In this document: positions 5,821 through 6,194 of the stretch, piece by piece
How the letters are laid out: each line of letters begins with the position of its first letter
Position numbering within the stretch: the stretch's first letter is position 1
From: Sphingopyxis sp.
GTDB lineage: Bacteria > Pseudomonadota > Alphaproteobacteria > Sphingomonadales > Sphingomonadaceae
Length of the DNA: 6,194 nt
Direction of reading: 5' to 3'
Assembly: GCA_012035435.1 (NCBI GenBank)
Contig: JAAUPH010000149.1
Location: 1-6,194 of the forward strand
Translations under genes and position numbers: made by a program
The notes under the pieces: generated by a model
Databases searched by the model: none
What the model saw: the letters and a program-made list of their open reading frames with translations, nothing else
What the model was told of the DNA's origin: nothing

Positions 5821-6194
5821 CGCGGTAGGGCGCAGCGGCAGCTGCGACACGCTGCCGAAGTCGGTCTGGATCTCGTGCCCGGCGCGCGCGTAGCGCTCGC
5901 ACACGGCCTGCACCATGGCGTTGAGGTCGCTGCTGACCTGCGGCTCGCTGTTGCCGTCGCGCACGAAATCGAGGAACTGGCCCACGATCGCGTCCATGTC
6001 CTCGATGTCCTGCACCATGCCGGACTTCAGCGCGCTTTCGCCCTTGTCGTCCATCATCTCCAGCCGAGCCGGATGCGCGGAGAGCGGCGTGCGCAGGTCG
6101 TGCGAAACGCCGGCCAGCAGCAGCGCGCGTTCCTCGTCCAGGCGCTTCAGATCCGTGCCCATCTGGTTGAAGGCGCGGGCGAGCGTGCGGATCT
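5812..6194 (-). CDS. envZ: EnvZ-like sensor histidine kinase, internal fragment
   Basis: This is an internal part of an OmpR-partner sensor kinase: the end of HAMP (IRTLARAFNQMGTDLKRLDEE), the DHp helix with H-box GVSHDLRTPL (phospho-acceptor His codon at 6100-6102), then IEDMDAIVGQFLDFVRDG, and a lead-in to the ATPase domain ending LRPTAMRR. The membrane sensor region lies beyond the window and the whole catalytic ATP-binding domain (N, G boxes) is missing at the join. The style is beta/gammaproteobacterial, unlike the rest of the window. Just after the H-box the residues SAHPAR replace what should be SRIRLG: one extra base near 6079-6080 and one missing near 6064-6066 shift and restore the frame. 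The kinase would autophosphorylate and pass phosphate to an OmpR-type regulator. The EnvZ assignment rests on motif style; another OmpR-partner kinase is possible. Confidence 0.85.

Noticed and set aside
5816..5902. Extension of the Sel1-like frame to an ATG at 5902
   Set aside because: These codons lie inside the histidine kinase gene in another frame and give Arg/Ala-rich noise, so they are a by-product of the join rather than part of the protein.

Overview
The core of this window (about 71 to 5815) reads as alphaproteobacterial DNA, most like a sphingomonad (Sphingopyxis/Sphingomonas type). The grounds are the GC-rich codon use, the style of the succinyl-CoA:3-oxoacid CoA-transferase (SCOT) genes, and an intergenic hairpin built on TTCCCGC/GCGGGAA. 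The taxon is judged from sequence feel and family memory, not from a search. Both ends look foreign to the core. Bases 1-70 are AT-rich (about 33% GC), and bases after about 5815 encode a beta/gammaproteobacterial-style EnvZ-like histidine kinase fragment. The window is best read as a contig with chimeric ends, probably from a metagenome or mixed culture.

Layout: (1) 1-360 (+), the C-terminal part of a HAD-like hydrolase, meeting tail-to-tail with (2) 357-1169 (-), a two-domain universal stress protein. (3) 1170-1340, a divergent control region holding an FNR/FixK-type box (TTGAC-N4-ATCAA). (4) 1341-4164 (+), a SCOT locus: scoA carries a single-base frameshift in a G5 run, and is separated from scoB by a HAD acid-phosphatase-like lipoprotein gene and a Phd/VapC toxin-antitoxin pair. 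(5) 4165-4245, a short gap with a REP-like hairpin. (6) 4246-5544 (+), a membrane-anchored or secreted serine beta-lactamase-like hydrolase, overlapping tail-to-tail with (7) a 5'-truncated Sel1-like protein (-, ending at 5504). (8) An abrupt switch near 5811-5820 into a histidine-kinase fragment (-), which itself carries a compensated double frameshift next to its H-box.

How the genes work together: ScoA and ScoB form one CoA-transferase that activates acetoacetate with succinyl-CoA, linking ketone-body or polyhydroxybutyrate breakdown to the TCA cycle. The lipoprotein gene starts 3 bases after scoA and scoB follows vapC by 13 bases, so all five genes could be co-transcribed. The antitoxin also appears to have its own promoter/operator inside the end of the lipoprotein gene. 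The Usp gene is divergent from the SCOT operon across the FNR-type box, which suggests oxygen- or redox-responsive expression of Usp. No novel defence or mobile system is evident. The points most worth a second look are the TA insertion between scoA and scoB, the degenerate HAD lipoprotein, the FNR-type box, the palindromic and possibly leaderless TA promoter, and the assembly-type anomalies (two joins, one frameshift, one compensated frameshift pair).
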